A stretch of 60,058 nt of DNA from a candidate division KSB1 bacterium (GCA_034506335.1 JAPDPR010000014.1:1-60058); one strand, 5' to 3'; shown: positions 17,691 through 27,132, numbered from the stretch's first letter. Notes: generated by a model not told the origin, from the letters alone. A program made the numbers and translations.

Positions 17691-18938
17691 CTATTCAGCC
17701 TTTTCTCTTTCTGCCTCTCGAACTACATCTCTGAAGACCCGGATAAAGTTCCCGCCCCAGATTTTCCGGATGTCTTCCTCTCCGTACCCGCGCCTGAGCA
17801 ACTCAATGGTTATGTTGGGCATCTCCGAGACATCGTCGCACCCGATAACCCCTCCGCCACCGTCAAAATCGGTGCCGATGCCCACGTGGTCGATCCCCAC
17901 CAGTTTCACTACGTGGTCGATGTGGTCAACCACATCCTGCACGGTGGCTTTTGTCTCCGGATACTCCGCATCGATGGCTTCCCACTCTTGGCGGAGTTGC
18001 TCCCGGACTTTTGGGTCCCTGATTTGGCTCCACGGCCCGTATTTTTCCCGCAGCCTCTGTAGTGCAGCCTCGCGCTCGCGGTTTGGCGGCGTCTCCTTGA
18101 CGTAGGCACTCAGGATGCACATCTGCATGACGCCGCCCTTTTCCGCCAACCTTTTCAACATCTCGTCGCTAAGGTTGCGCGGGTTGTTGCAGAGGACGCG
18201 AGCGCAAGAGTGGGAAGCGATCACCGGGGCTCTGCTGGCCTCAAGCACATCGTAGAATGTCTCGTCCGAGACGTGGGAGACGTCGACGATCATGCCCAAC
18301 CTGTTCATCTCCGCCACAACCTGCTTGCCGAATTCGCTGAGGCCGTGATGCTCGGGGCCCTTCTGATCGGTGGACGAGTCGCAGATATCATTGTTGCTTG
18401 TGTGGCAAAGGGTGACGTAGCGGGCGCCCAGGTCGTAGTACTTCTTGAGGAGAGACAGGTCCTTGCCGATCGCGTAGCCATTCTCGATACCGATGAAGAT
18501 GGCTCTTTTGCCCGTTGCTTCGATGCGGTAGGCGTCCTCTGGCGAGGTAGCCAGCTCGGCGAGCTCGGGGTAGCGGGCGCACATGCCGTGGATGGCCTGG
18601 AAAAGCTTGAGCGCCTGCTCCTGTGCACGCGCATAGCCCTCAGGGGTTCTCGGGCCCTGAGCCACAAAGACGGCAAAGAACTGCGCGTCCAGGCCGCCCT
18701 CCTTCATGCGCGGCAGATCGACTTTGCCGCTGCCACGCTGCCCAGGCTGGTGCCGCACGCCTGGGTCCCAGCCTTCGCGCAGGAGGTTGAGAGGGGCGTC
18801 GCAGTGGCTGTCGAGGGTCAGAACTTGCTCGTGGATGAGCCTTGCCCTGGCCACAAGGTCTTTTTCCGAAAGAGGGACCTGGGCGGTGAGGTTTACTGTC
18901 AGCCCTGCAAGGGCCAACATGGTCAACTTCGCGTGCAT
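17691..18938 (-). CDS. Membrane dipeptidase (peptidase M19), exported
   Basis: This zinc dipeptidase of the renal-dipeptidase family cleaves dipeptides in the periplasm. The N-terminus is a short signal peptide (to about residue 20). The metal-binding HxD is in TLDSHCDAPLNLL. FIGIENGYAIG, LCHTSNNDICDS, IVDVSHVSDETFYDV and VIASHSCARVLCNNPRN are family blocks. The C-terminus DHVGIGTDFDGGGG is the classic M19 segment. The predicted transcription start lies almost on the first ATG, so translation may be leaderless or may begin at the second Met (residue 7, near 18920), which would still leave a signal peptide. It heads the operon with the C1 peptidase. Confidence 0.9.
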   Translation of the reverse strand: MHAKLTMLALAGLTVNLTAQVPLSEKDLVARARLIHEQVLTLDSHCDAPLNLLREGWDPGVRHQPGQRGSGKVDLPRMKEGGLDAQFFAVFVAQGPRTPEGYARAQEQALKLFQAIHGMCARYPELAELATSPEDAYRIEATGKRAIFIGIENGYAIGKDLSLLKKYYDLGARYVTLCHTSNNDICDSSTDQKGPEHHGLSEFGKQVVAEMNRLGMIVDVSHVSDETFYDVLEASRAPVIASHSCARVLCNNPRNLSDEMLKRLAEKGGVMQMCILSAYVKETPPNREREAALQRLREKYGPWSQIRDPKVREQLRQEWEAIDAEYPETKATVQDVVDHIDHVVKLVGIDHVGIGTDFDGGGGVIGCDDVSEMPNITIELLRRGYGEEDIRKIWGGNFIRVFRDVVREAEREKAE

Positions 18939-18941
18939 GCA

Positions 18942-18970
18942 ATATTACCTCATCTGTTCGGATCTGTCAA
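18942..18970 (-). promoter_or_regulatory. Consensus sigma70 promoter of the dipeptidase-peptidase operon
   Basis: On the minus strand TTGACA (plus 18965-18970), a 17-bp spacer and TAATAT (18942-18947) form a near-perfect promoter. Its predicted start point falls at about 18935, on or just inside the annotated dipeptidase start codon (18936-18938). Confidence 0.7.
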
Positions 18971-19754
18971 CGCATGCCCGATTATGAGACCGGAGCGAAT
19001 ACCGGAAAAGCGCCTCTGCCTCGCGGGCAGCACACGACCCCATGACAACGAAACCCACTCGCCAAAGCATTGTCAGAGGATACATGCTCCATGCCGTTGG
19101 GCAAGTCTCCCTCTCGTGAGCGACTCTGCTCGGGCCATCAACAAGGCATTGCATGTGCTGCCCCTTCTCGTCATCCGGGGGGCCGGGTTTTACCGGCTGG
19201 CACACTCGAGCACAAGCTCTGGCTGGGCTTCCCATGTCTATGGGTATGCTCCCATTCCAGTGGTTTGTGTCTTCCGCGCTTCGTTCCGTAGCCTTTAGGT
19301 GTGTAAAATAGACATTTCGTGGCAGAAAAGCAAGCCGAAGATGCACGCGACTGCCGCGGCTTGTAGAGTGGGATGGTCATGGCCACTTTCATGCTCAGGC
19401 ATGCTTGACCAAGGGCCTCGAGGTCGCTTGAAGCGGTACGTGGCGAGGACGCCGGGAAGTCTTTATCATGAGTTGCTCTTTTGGACGAAAAACGGAAGTG
19501 TTGGGCGTACACCCGTTTGCCAACCACCCTTAGCTTTTTCGCGTGCTCATCCTTTTCGTAGGAGAGCGCTCAAGGCGTTTCTCTCAGAGGGAAAGGCCTG
19601 TATCTCAGTCAGCTGCGGCAGATTCACGACTTTGCGATCTTGTGCACTTGCCCTAGACCTGCTCCGCACCAGCAGCTGGTTTCACGCCCTTGTTCGCTGG
19701 GCACATAAGAGCGCACCCGGCGCCAAACTGGTCACCCGACGGCGGGAAATTCCC
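18971..19754. other. Long divergent intergenic region, no gene recognised
   Basis: About 780 bp lie between the dipeptidase promoter (minus) and the threonine aldolase promoter (plus). Frames on both strands are open for up to about 240 codons across or into the aldolase gene, but their sequences look random and match no family I know. No tRNA-like T-loop or long hairpin was seen. The stretch may hold decayed sequence or an unknown RNA. Confidence 0.4.
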
Positions 19755-19783
19755 TTGTTATTGTTCCCTGAAAATGATAAACT
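19755..19783 (+). promoter_or_regulatory. Sigma70-like promoter of the threonine aldolase gene
   Basis: TTGTTA (19755-19760), 17-bp spacer, TAAACT (19778-19783). Transcription would begin near 19790, which rules out any upstream TTG start and gives a leader of about 20-35 nt. Confidence 0.5.
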
Positions 19784-19822
19784 TTGCCTGACATGCGGAA
19801 AAGGGACATGGAGGAGTGCAAC

Positions 19823-20857
19823 GTGGACTTTGTGGACTTGCGAAGCGACACGGTCACCAAGCCGACCCCAGGCATGCGCGAGGCAATGGCCAACGCGGAA
19901 GTGGGTGATGACGTGTTCGGGGAGGACCCGACGGTCAACAGGCTCCAGGAGGAAGTGGCCGAACTTTTGGGCAAGGAGGCTGCCCTATTCGTGCCCAGCG
20001 GCACCATGAGCAACCAGATCGCAATCAAGTGCCATACCTTGCCAGGTGACGAGGTCATCCTCGAAAGGGACAGCCACAGTTTTCACTACGAAGGGGGCGG
20101 GCCCGCCATGCTCTCCGGCGTGCAGCTCCATCCGCTGCCGGGGGTACGTGGTGTGATCACCGCCGAGCAGGTTGCGGCGGCGGTGCGACCAGCTGACCAT
20201 CACTATCCGCGCACGAGACTTGTGTGCATTGAGAACACGCACAACAGGGCAGGCGGGACCATATTCCCCCTTCAGACGATTCGCGAGATACGCCAGGTGG
20301 CGGACCGGTTCGGCTTGCGCATGCACCTCGATGGCGCCCGGCTCTGGAATGCGGCGGTGGCCACGGGCATCAGCGAAAGGGAGTACGCTGCCCATTTTGA
20401 CTCGGTCTCAGTGTGCCTTTCCAAAGGGCTGGGCGCGCCGGTGGGGTCGTTGTTGGCCGGAAGTCGGGAGTTCATTGACCTGGCGCATCGGTATCGGAAG
20501 ATCTTTGGAGGCGGAATGCGCCAGGTGGGCATCCTGGCTGCAGCTGGGCTTTACGCCCTTGCCCACCACCGGCAGCGCCTGGCTGAGGACCATCGCCGCG
20601 CCCGTCGCCTCGCAGAAGCGCTGGCCGAGACCCCGGGGCTTGGCGTCGACTTGGCAAGTGTGCAAACCAACATGGTGTTTGTGGACGTGGGCCAGACTGG
20701 TATGGAGGCGCCGCAAGTGGTGGCAGCGGTGCGTGCCCAGGGAGTGCTTTGCCTTGCCCTCGGCCCCTCGGTCATCCGCTTGGTCACCCACTTGGATGTG
20801 GACGACGCAGGGGTGGAACGAGCCATCGGCGCATTTCGCATAGCGGTCAAAGCGTGA
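19823..20857 (+). CDS. ltaE: Low-specificity L-threonine aldolase
   Basis: This PLP enzyme cleaves L-threonine and L-allo-threonine to glycine and acetaldehyde. The N-terminal [19 protein letters not shown] is the family signature. [35 protein letters not shown] and [11 protein letters not shown] follow. The PLP lysine is in [14 protein letters not shown] (near residue 205). I chose the GTG at 19823 because GGAGG lies 8 nt upstream and the protein then begins close to the conserved DLRSD, as usual; ATG starts at 19793 and 19808 are also possible. Length is about 344 residues, normal for LtaE. A terminator-like hairpin follows. Confidence 0.93.
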   Translation: MDFVDLRSDTVTKPTPGMREAMANAEVGDDVFGEDPTVNRLQEEVAELLGKEAALFVPSGTMSNQIAIKCHTLPGDEVILERDSHSFHYEGGGPAMLSGVQLHPLPGVRGVITAEQVAAAVRPADHHYPRTRLVCIENTHNRAGGTIFPLQTIREIRQVADRFGLRMHLDGARLWNAAVATGISEREYAAHFDSVSVCLSKGLGAPVGSLLAGSREFIDLAHRYRKIFGGGMRQVGILAAAGLYALAHHRQRLAEDHRRARRLAEALAETPGLGVDLASVQTNMVFVDVGQTGMEAPQVVAAVRAQGVLCLALGPSVIRLVTHLDVDDAGVERAIGAFRIAVKA

Positions 20858-20867
20858 AAGGAAAGAC

Positions 20868-20925
20868 CCCACCAACGCGGGTGCACCTCTTTTCTCCGGA
20901 GAGGACGCATGTTGGTGGGCTTTCT
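20868..20925 (+). terminator. Terminator-like hairpin after ltaE
   Basis: CCCACCAAC (20868-20876) pairs with GTTGGTGGG (20911-20919); an inner TCTCCGGAGA palindrome strengthens the stem and CTTTCT follows. It lies between ltaE and the separate promoter of the FAH-family gene, so it probably separates two transcription units. Confidence 0.6.
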
Positions 20926-20952
20926 GCGTCGACATGAGCGGGCATTTTCTTC

Positions 20953-20981
20953 TTGCAACTTAGGGGGCAAATTACTATACT
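20953..20981 (+). promoter_or_regulatory. Sigma70 promoter of the FAH-family gene
   Basis: TTGCAA (20953-20958), 17-bp spacer, TATACT (20976-20981). The predicted start near 20988 leaves about 37 nt before the ATG at 21025, which has GGAGACG upstream. Confidence 0.65.
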
Positions 20982-21024
20982 TCGAAACGCCGTCCGTAGG
21001 AGCCTCGGCACACGGAGACGAGTT

Positions 21025-21951
21025 ATGGTTCAGAAAAGACAGGCAGTGAGAGCGTTCTCCTACCAGACATCAAAGGGGGAGATACGCATCGGCGTGGAGA
21101 CCGAGGAAGGGGTATTCAACTTTACCCATGCCTGGGAGATTTTCAAAGAGATAAAGGCCAGAGGACGAGGCCCTGATTTCCATTTTCTCCAGATGATGGT
21201 GGAGATGGACTTTTTCAACGGCGAGACGTTCCGAGAGGTGCTCTCCACCCTGCGGCAGTTCCGGTCCTTAGATGATCTGCGGTTGGACGGCAAGATTCGC
21301 TTCGAGGTGCCCATCGCCCGGCCCCAGAAGATTCTGTGCATAGGGCGCAACTTTAAGGCGCATGCCGAGGAGTGGGGCGCCCAGGTGCCGGAAGAGCCCA
21401 TCTTCTTTGCCAAAATGCCTTCTGCGCTGCTCCCCCACGAAGGGACGATCGTGCTACCGCGGGGCATTGGCAGAGTCGACCATGAGCTAGAGTTGGCAGT
21501 GGTCATCGGCAAAGCGGGGAGAGACATCAAGGCCGAAGCTGCATGGGAGTATGTGGCCGGCTACTGTGTGGCCAACGACGTGACCGCCCGGGACTTGCAG
21601 CGTAAGGACATGGAGGCCCGACGCCCCTGGCTGCGTTCTAAGAGCTTCGACACTTTCTGCCCTTTGGGACCATTTCTAGTTCCCCGCGACGAAGTGCCCG
21701 ACATCGTGGAGAGGCGGATGGAGCTGCGCGTAAACGGTCAGGTGCGGCAGCAAAGTGTGGTGGGGCACATGGTGTTTCCCATTCCAGAACTCATTAGCCA
21801 CATCTCCCGCCACATGACGCTGGCAGCGGGCGACATTATTTGCACCGGAACACCGGAGGGGACCCTTCCGCTCCGCGCCGGGGATGTGGTCGAGGCAGAG
21901 ATTGAGGGTATCGGCTTGCTGCGCAACCCAGTGGCAGAGGGCAAGGCCTGA
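21025..21951 (+). CDS. Fumarylacetoacetate hydrolase-family protein
   Basis: This is a metal-dependent enzyme of the FAH fold, which includes fumarylpyruvate hydrolases, oxaloacetate tautomerases/decarboxylases and related hydratases. The core begins at PQKILCIGRNFKAHAEEWG (near residue 108). Further signatures are FFAKMPSALLPHEGTIVLP, the metal-ligand block VDHELELAVVIGK and VANDVTARDLQRKD; TGTPEGTLPLRAGDVVEAEI closes the fold. The first 100 residues form the variable N-terminal part. The 308-residue length is normal. The ATG at 21025 was preferred over an upstream frame extension because it lies after a clear promoter and has a ribosome-binding site. The specific substrate is not determinable. 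Confidence 0.88.
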   Translation: MVQKRQAVRAFSYQTSKGEIRIGVETEEGVFNFTHAWEIFKEIKARGRGPDFHFLQMMVEMDFFNGETFREVLSTLRQFRSLDDLRLDGKIRFEVPIARPQKILCIGRNFKAHAEEWGAQVPEEPIFFAKMPSALLPHEGTIVLPRGIGRVDHELELAVVIGKAGRDIKAEAAWEYVAGYCVANDVTARDLQRKDMEARRPWLRSKSFDTFCPLGPFLVPRDEVPDIVERRMELRVNGQVRQQSVVGHMVFPIPELISHISRHMTLAAGDIICTGTPEGTLPLRAGDVVEAEIEGIGLLRNPVAEGKA

Positions 21952-22360
21952 TTCTGCATTGGAGTCACCAAGCGCAGGTCGTGTGTTACTTCGCCTTTGT
22001 GACCACAATCAGGCCCGAGCGCGAAAGGGCGGGAGGGAGCCTGGCTCACTCTTTCCTCTCTGCACGCAGTACGCCATGGTATTTGCTACCACCTCGGTGG
22101 TAGCCACGTGTTGTGCTTAGCCCTACTGGCGGCCAATGGTCCTGCAAAGCGGAAGGGCATCACTGGCAACTCGTTTTGGCGGAGCTTCGAAGAACGGTAT
22201 GCTCGTTGTCTTTTTCTCCTGGAGCCTGTGGAGGAGATTCTGCTTGTTCCAAGACATGCTCCCGGCCCACGGGGGCCTTGGTCAGGAGTAAGGACCCCAG
22301 AGCAGGGAGACGGTCCCCAATCACGAGACAGAGCACCTGAGGTAGCAAAAGGATACCTCC
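21952..22360. other. Intergenic region with a strong hairpin
   Basis: This 409-bp spacer precedes the UroD-like operon. The clear element is a perfect 8-bp stem with CTCG loop, GCTACCAC (22085-22092) / GTGGTAGC (22097-22104). It has no T-run on the plus strand, so it is not a classical terminator. Short open frames here do not resemble proteins. Confidence 0.5.
22085..22104 (+). terminator. Perfect 8-bp hairpin, terminator-like without T-run
   Basis: GCTACCAC-CTCG-GTGGTAGC folds into a very stable tetraloop hairpin about 135 bp after the FAH-family stop. It may protect or end the upstream message, but the lack of a U-tract leaves the role open. Confidence 0.35.
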
Positions 22361-23413
22361 ATGCCAACCCCAGCACCTAACTTCGAGAGATTGCGTACCA
22401 CACTGCTCGGCGGGCAAGCCGACCGCGTGCCCCTTTTGGAGCTTGCCATCGACCTCGGTGTGATGGGCGGCTACCTTGGTCGCAAAGTGGAAAGCCTCAA
22501 GGACCAGATTGACTTTTTCGTGGCCGCCGGCTACGACTACATCCGTGTGGCGCCGGTTGTGGACTTTAATCCAGCCAAGATTCAGCCGAAGGAAGGACTG
22601 CGCCAGAGTGCGCCTTCCGCAGGGGACCGAGAGCGCACCTGGAGCGCCGAAGGCGCTGGGGTCATCACCACGATGGAGGAGTTCGAGCGCTATCGCTGGC
22701 CAAAACCGGAGGAGATCGACTACCGCAATTTCGAAATCGTCCAGCCCTTTCTTCCCGAAGGAATGAAGATCATCGGGCAGTACGGGGATATCTTCACGAT
22801 GGTCTGGGAGCGCATGGGGTTTGAGACCTTTTCCTATGCCCTTGTGGAGAACCCCGAGCTCGTCGCGCGGCTGTTCGAGACCATCGGCGGGATCGTTTAC
22901 TCCATGTTCGCCACGATGGCAGATATTCCCAATGTTGGGGCGCTTTTCTACAGCGACGACATCGCCTACTATTCTGGGTTGCTCTGTTCGCCCGAGGTGT
23001 TGCGCACCTACCTGTTTCCCTGGATGAGAAAAATTGCGCAGCTATGCCAGGCGCGGCACATGCCGTTCATTTATCACACCGACGGGCGCTTGTGGGAGGT
23101 GATGGATGACCTTGTGGAGTTGGGCGTGAATGCCTTGCAACCCATCGAGCCGAAGGCGATGGACATCCGCGAGGTGAAGGCCCGCTATGGCAACAAGCTC
23201 TGTCTGGTGGGCAACGTGGATGTGGACTTGTTGGCGCGCGGGACTCCGGAGCAGATCCGGCAGGTGACGCGCGAGCTGATCCGCGACGTGGGGCCCGGGG
23301 GGGGCTACTGCGTGGGCTCCGGCAACACGGTGCCGAACTATGTGCCGGTGGAGAACTTTGCCGCCATGGTCCAAGCGGTTCATGAGTATGGTTGCTACCC
23401 CCTGAGGTTGTGA
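22361..23413 (+). CDS. Uroporphyrinogen-decarboxylase-fold (UroD/MtaA-like) protein
   Basis: This 350-residue protein has the UroD barrel found in both haem decarboxylases and corrinoid or CoM methyltransferases. Segments seen are DRVPLLELAIDLGVMGGYLG near residue 20, YGDIFTMVWERMGFE near 140, LFYSDDIAYYSGLLCSPE near 205, FIYHTDGRLWEVMDDLVELGVNALQPIEP near 238 and the C-terminal GGYCVGSGNTVPNYVP. The N-terminal arginine motifs of true HemE are not evident, and the chain resembles the broad UroD-like group involved in methyl transfer or unknown reactions. It begins a compact plus-strand run in which the next start is 8 bp after this stop. Confidence 0.8.
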   Translation: MPTPAPNFERLRTTLLGGQADRVPLLELAIDLGVMGGYLGRKVESLKDQIDFFVAAGYDYIRVAPVVDFNPAKIQPKEGLRQSAPSAGDRERTWSAEGAGVITTMEEFERYRWPKPEEIDYRNFEIVQPFLPEGMKIIGQYGDIFTMVWERMGFETFSYALVENPELVARLFETIGGIVYSMFATMADIPNVGALFYSDDIAYYSGLLCSPEVLRTYLFPWMRKIAQLCQARHMPFIYHTDGRLWEVMDDLVELGVNALQPIEPKAMDIREVKARYGNKLCLVGNVDVDLLARGTPEQIRQVTRELIRDVGPGGGYCVGSGNTVPNYVPVENFAAMVQAVHEYGCYPLRL

Positions 23414-23421
23414 GGTAGGCC

Positions 23422-24216
23422 ATGAGGGTGGCGTTTGTGCAAATGAACTGCCTTTTCGGCCTGCCCAATGAGAACCTTGAAAAGGCCGAGGCCCTTATCT
23501 CAGCGCATGATGCCGACCTTTTTGTGCTGCCTGAGCTCTTCTCTTCGGGCTACCTTTTCCGCAGCGCGGAGGAGGTCGCAGCCAGCGCGGAGGAAATCCC
23601 TTCCGGGCCCACGAGCCGCTTTTTAGCTGCGTTGAGCGCGAAGAAACAATGCTTCATTGTCGCAGGGGTGGCCGAGGCAGCACAAGGAAAAGTATTTAAT
23701 TCGGCGCTCTTGGTCGGACCCCACGGGGTGCTTGCCGTCTATCGCAAGACCCATCTCTTCTTAGACGAGGCGTTGTGGTTTACTCCTGGCGACACAGGAT
23801 TTGTGGTAGCAGACATCGGCCAGGCACGCGTGGGACTCATGATTTGCTTTGACTGGATCTTTCCCGAAGCCGCACGCACCCTTGCCTTGAAGGGCGCGGA
23901 TGTTCTCTGTCACCCCGCCAATTTAGTGCTCCCTTATTGCCAGAACGCAATGACTACCCGCGCCCTGGAAAATGGGGTCTTTGCTGTAACCGCAAATCGC
24001 ATTGGCTCCGAGGAGCGCGATGGACAGAGCTTGTGCTTCACCGGACGAAGCCAGATTGTGGACCCACGTGGCAGAGTGCTGGTGGCCGCGGGGGAGAGCG
24101 AGGAGACGGTAGGGATCGCAGAGATCGCGCCAGAGATGGCACGAGACAAGATGTTCACTGCGCGAAACCACCTCCTCAAGGACCGGCGCCCAGAAATGTA
24201 CGAATTGCGTGGGTGA
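23422..24216 (+). CDS. Carbon-nitrogen hydrolase (nitrilase superfamily)
   Basis: This 264-residue amidase-type enzyme has the three catalytic residues of the nitrilase superfamily. Glutamate is in FVLPELFSSGYLF (near residue 39), lysine in AVYRKTHLFLDE (near 110) and cysteine in GLMICFDWIFPEAAR (near 143). The fold is usually a dimer of alpha-beta-beta-alpha sandwiches acting on amides such as carbamoyl or glutamine-like substrates in the cytosol. The gene lies 8 bp after the UroD-like gene and its end overlaps the open frame of the flippase gene, so all three are probably co-transcribed. The true substrate is unknown. Confidence 0.9.
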   Translation: MRVAFVQMNCLFGLPNENLEKAEALISAHDADLFVLPELFSSGYLFRSAEEVAASAEEIPSGPTSRFLAALSAKKQCFIVAGVAEAAQGKVFNSALLVGPHGVLAVYRKTHLFLDEALWFTPGDTGFVVADIGQARVGLMICFDWIFPEAARTLALKGADVLCHPANLVLPYCQNAMTTRALENGVFAVTANRIGSEERDGQSLCFTGRSQIVDPRGRVLVAAGESEETVGIAEIAPEMARDKMFTARNHLLKDRRPEMYELRG

Positions 24217-24220
24217 GAAG

Positions 24221-25732
24221 ATGATCTTTGCGAGCATCAAGCGTTTGGCCAAGCACTCGGCCGTCTACGGCATAGGTTACATCATTTCCCGCTTCATGGC
24301 TTTCCTCCTTCTGCCCTTGTACACGCACTTCCTCAGTCGAGAGGAGATGGGCGTAACCACAATCATGTTCACCTATCTGGCCATTTTCACCATCCTCTAC
24401 ACCTATGGCCTGAACTCCGCCTTCCTCCGTTTCTACATTATGGAGGAAAGCGAGCAGGGGAAAAAGCGGATCTTTTCCACTGCTTTCCTAACCTCCCTCA
24501 TCAGCAGCTTCTGCTTCTCCGCAGTGCTCTACGTGGCTGCTGCACCCGCGGCTGCGCTTCTCTTTAGCGCCGAATCCCACGCTACCGGCGCCCCTCTCAC
24601 AACGATTGTGCGCTATGGAGCGGCAATTCTGTTCTGTGACTCGTTGGCCATTCTGCCCTTTCTGGTCCTGAGGGCAGAGGAACGATCGGGACGCTTTGTG
24701 TTGTTCAAGTCCTTCAACGTAGTCAGCAACATCGTGCTCAATGTGGTGTTGGTCGCCTTGATGGGGCGGAAGGTGGAAGGCGTGTTCTTGGCCAATGTGA
24801 TCTCCTCCGCATTGACCCTGGCGGTGCTCATGCCCCTGGTGCTCAGTCGGATGCGGTTGACATACTCGCGCTCCGATTTGCGCGAGCTGCTTGCCTTTGG
24901 TCTGCCCTACATGCCCTCAACTCTCTCGGTGGTCATTCTGGACACCATCGATCGGCCGCTGCTGGAACGGTTGGCGGGGGTGGACGTGGCCGGCCTCTTT
25001 GGCGCAGGCGCGCGCATAGCCATCGTTATGAACTTGCTCGTCTCTGCGTTCAGCTTTGCATGGCACCCCTTTTTCCTTTCTACCGTCAAGGAGGAGAACG
25101 CCAAAGAGATCTTCTCCAAGGTGCTCACCTATCTGCTCGTCGTCTGTTGCTCGGTGTTCCTCGTGGTCTCGCTGCTTGTGGACCATCTGGTGCGACTGCG
25201 GTTGGGTGGATTTACTCTGTTTGAAGAAAAGTTCTGGGACTGCACCGCGGTGGTACCGGTGCTGATGTTGGCGTACATTCCGTACGCCGCGCACGTGAAC
25301 TTCCTTATTGGCATCTACCTGGAAAAGAAGACGGGCTACTTGCCGCTTTCTACCGGCTTGGGCATGGCTGGTAACCTTGCCGCCAACTTTCTACTTATCC
25401 CGGCGATGGGAATGATGGGCGCAGCCTGGGCGCGAGTGATCGCCTACACCATCATGGCCTTGGTACTGTACCCCATCGGTCAGCGCTTGTACCCGGTGCC
25501 GTACGAGTTCGGCAGAATCGCCAAGTTGGCCGTGGTCGTGGCGGCAGTGTTCTTCGCGGGGACGAAGGTCCATGCCCCATGGCCGTTTCTCTATCACCTG
25601 CTCTTGCTGGCGTTGTTCCCGGTATTGCTAAAGTTGGTGGGGTTTTTCGACACTAGAGAGCTGGCCAAGTTGCGTTCTTTGTTGGGAGGCGCACGTCGTG
25701 TCATGCCTCGTGCTGGTGAACCAGTGGGTTGA
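24221..25732 (+). CDS. Polysaccharide flippase / MATE-like lipid-linked oligosaccharide exporter
   Basis: This membrane protein of about 500 residues has 12-14 predicted helices and the Wzx-type start IKRLAKHSAVYGIGYIISRFMAFLLLPLYTHFLSREEMG. The helices alternate with short loops to the C-terminus; LLAFGLPYMPSTLSVVILDTIDR (near 225) is typical of the RfbX/polysaccharide biosynthesis family. Such proteins flip undecaprenyl-linked sugars across the inner membrane. No glycosyltransferase genes are next to it, which is unusual for O-antigen or capsule loci; the following gene is a radical SAM enzyme whose start overlaps the end of this gene by about 35 nt. Two closely spaced starts (24209 GTG, 24221 ATG) are possible. 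Confidence 0.85.
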   Translation: MIFASIKRLAKHSAVYGIGYIISRFMAFLLLPLYTHFLSREEMGVTTIMFTYLAIFTILYTYGLNSAFLRFYIMEESEQGKKRIFSTAFLTSLISSFCFSAVLYVAAAPAAALLFSAESHATGAPLTTIVRYGAAILFCDSLAILPFLVLRAEERSGRFVLFKSFNVVSNIVLNVVLVALMGRKVEGVFLANVISSALTLAVLMPLVLSRMRLTYSRSDLRELLAFGLPYMPSTLSVVILDTIDRPLLERLAGVDVAGLFGAGARIAIVMNLLVSAFSFAWHPFFLSTVKEENAKEIFSKVLTYLLVVCCSVFLVVSLLVDHLVRLRLGGFTLFEEKFWDCTAVVPVLMLAYIPYAAHVNFLIGIYLEKKTGYLPLSTGLGMAGNLAANFLLIPAMGMMGAAWARVIAYTIMALVLYPIGQRLYPVPYEFGRIAKLAVVVAAVFFAGTKVHAPWPFLYHLLLLALFPVLLKLVGFFDTRELAKLRSLLGGARRVMPRAGEPVG

Positions 25733-27131
25733 GGGCATCAGCAATAACAAGCCCCCCTTGGGGTTGGGCTACCTGGTGGCCTACCTCAAACGCTATTTGG
25801 ACTTTGACGACGTAGAGGTGGTCAATACTGGCAAGGGCGTGTTCGAACGGATTTGCGATGCCAACCCTCGAATTGTAGGCTTCACGGCCTATTCCGCCAA
25901 CTATGCTGCAGTGTTGGGGCTGGCCAGGCAGGTGAAAAAGGAGCTGGGGGTAATAACATTGCTGGGCGGGCCCCATATCACCGCGCTCCCGCAGAGCCTC
26001 GACACGTGCGTGGACGTGGGAGTACTCGGGGAAGGGGAGGAGACACTCGTGGACCTGATGCGCCTGTTTCTTGAGCACGGGCGCCTGGAACCGACCCGTT
26101 TGGCAGAGGTGCCTGGCATTGTGTTTCATCGGGATGGGGGCGTGTGCATCACCGCGCCGCGGCAACCGATCTTTCCTCTGGATGCTATCCCGTTGCCGGA
26201 CCGCGATGCGCTGGACATCGAGCGGTTTCTCAGACCCAGCCCAATCCTCATGAACAACCAGTACCTGCGCGGCACCACCATGCTCACCTCGCGGGGGTGC
26301 CCGTTCAAGTGCATCTACTGCCATGTCTCCGCCAAGTGGGGGAGGCCGCGATTCCACTCGCCGGAAAGGGTGGCCGAAGAGGTTGAGGTGCTGGTGAAGC
26401 GCTACGGGGTGGAGGGGATTTACATCGCTGATGACCTCTTCACCGCCAACGCGACCAGGATCAAGAAGATTATCAGCGGACTTGATGCACGTGGCGTGCT
26501 GGGCAGAGTTCGCTTCTTCGTTGACTTGCGCGCTAATCTGGTGACTGACCACGTGATGGGCTTGCTGCGTGACATGGGGGTGGTGAAAGTCTCTTTAGGG
26601 CTGGAATCCGGGTCGGATCGGGTGCTTTCCTATTTGAAAGGCGGCGATGTGACCGTGGCCCAAAACAGGCAGGCGGTAGCCATTGCAAACCGTCACGGCA
26701 TTGGCTGTTACTGCTGCTTTATGCTGGGGGCCCCCCACGAAACGCGCGCGGACATTCGCCTCACGCAGGGGCTCATCAAGGAGATTCTCGATGCCCACCC
26801 CCAAAACTTTTGTCAGGTGTCGGTGACCACGCCTTTGCCCGGGACCGCCCTGTGGGAGTATGCGGTGGAGCGGGGCATTATTGGCCAAGAGGTGGACTGG
26901 AGCCAGTTCAGTCTCAACCCGGAGCTGAGCCTTCAGCCGGATTTCTACGTCAACGAGGAAATCCCGTTCGCTGAGTTTCAGCGATTGGTGCGGGAGACGA
27001 TGGAGATCGCCGGCAGCCGACGTTTGCCGGCAATCCTGCGCCATCTTTCGCGCCACTATGTTGTGCAGGCGCTTCGGCGCCCTGACCTTGCACTTCGCAT
27101 CGCACGCGACTATCTGAAGCATCGGAAGTAA
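25698..27131 (+). CDS. B12-binding-domain radical SAM protein
   Basis: This 477-residue enzyme has an N-terminal cobalamin-binding-like Rossmann domain (about 1-140), with PPLGLGYLVAYLKR, IVGFTAYSANYAAV and LLGGPHITALP. The radical SAM domain follows, with the cluster ligands C201, C205 and C208 in SRGCPFKCIYCHVS. Near residue 290, GLESGSDRVLSYLKGG is the usual SAM-domain segment. The family carries out methylations, C-C bond formation or ring rearrangements on lipids, antibiotics and cofactors. The substrate is unknown. Placement after a flippase and in front of a deoxyribosyltransferase-like gene suggests an envelope or lipid modification, but this is inference. The start is a GTG within the end of the flippase frame. 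Confidence 0.88.
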   Translation: MSCLVLVNQWVEGISNNKPPLGLGYLVAYLKRYLDFDDVEVVNTGKGVFERICDANPRIVGFTAYSANYAAVLGLARQVKKELGVITLLGGPHITALPQSLDTCVDVGVLGEGEETLVDLMRLFLEHGRLEPTRLAEVPGIVFHRDGGVCITAPRQPIFPLDAIPLPDRDALDIERFLRPSPILMNNQYLRGTTMLTSRGCPFKCIYCHVSAKWGRPRFHSPERVAEEVEVLVKRYGVEGIYIADDLFTANATRIKKIISGLDARGVLGRVRFFVDLRANLVTDHVMGLLRDMGVVKVSLGLESGSDRVLSYLKGGDVTVAQNRQAVAIANRHGIGCYCCFMLGAPHETRADIRLTQGLIKEILDAHPQNFCQVSVTTPLPGTALWEYAVERGIIGQEVDWSQFSLNPELSLQPDFYVNEEIPFAEFQRLVRETMEIAGSRRLPAILRHLSRHYVVQALRRPDLALRIARDYLKHRK

Positions 27132-27132
27132 C

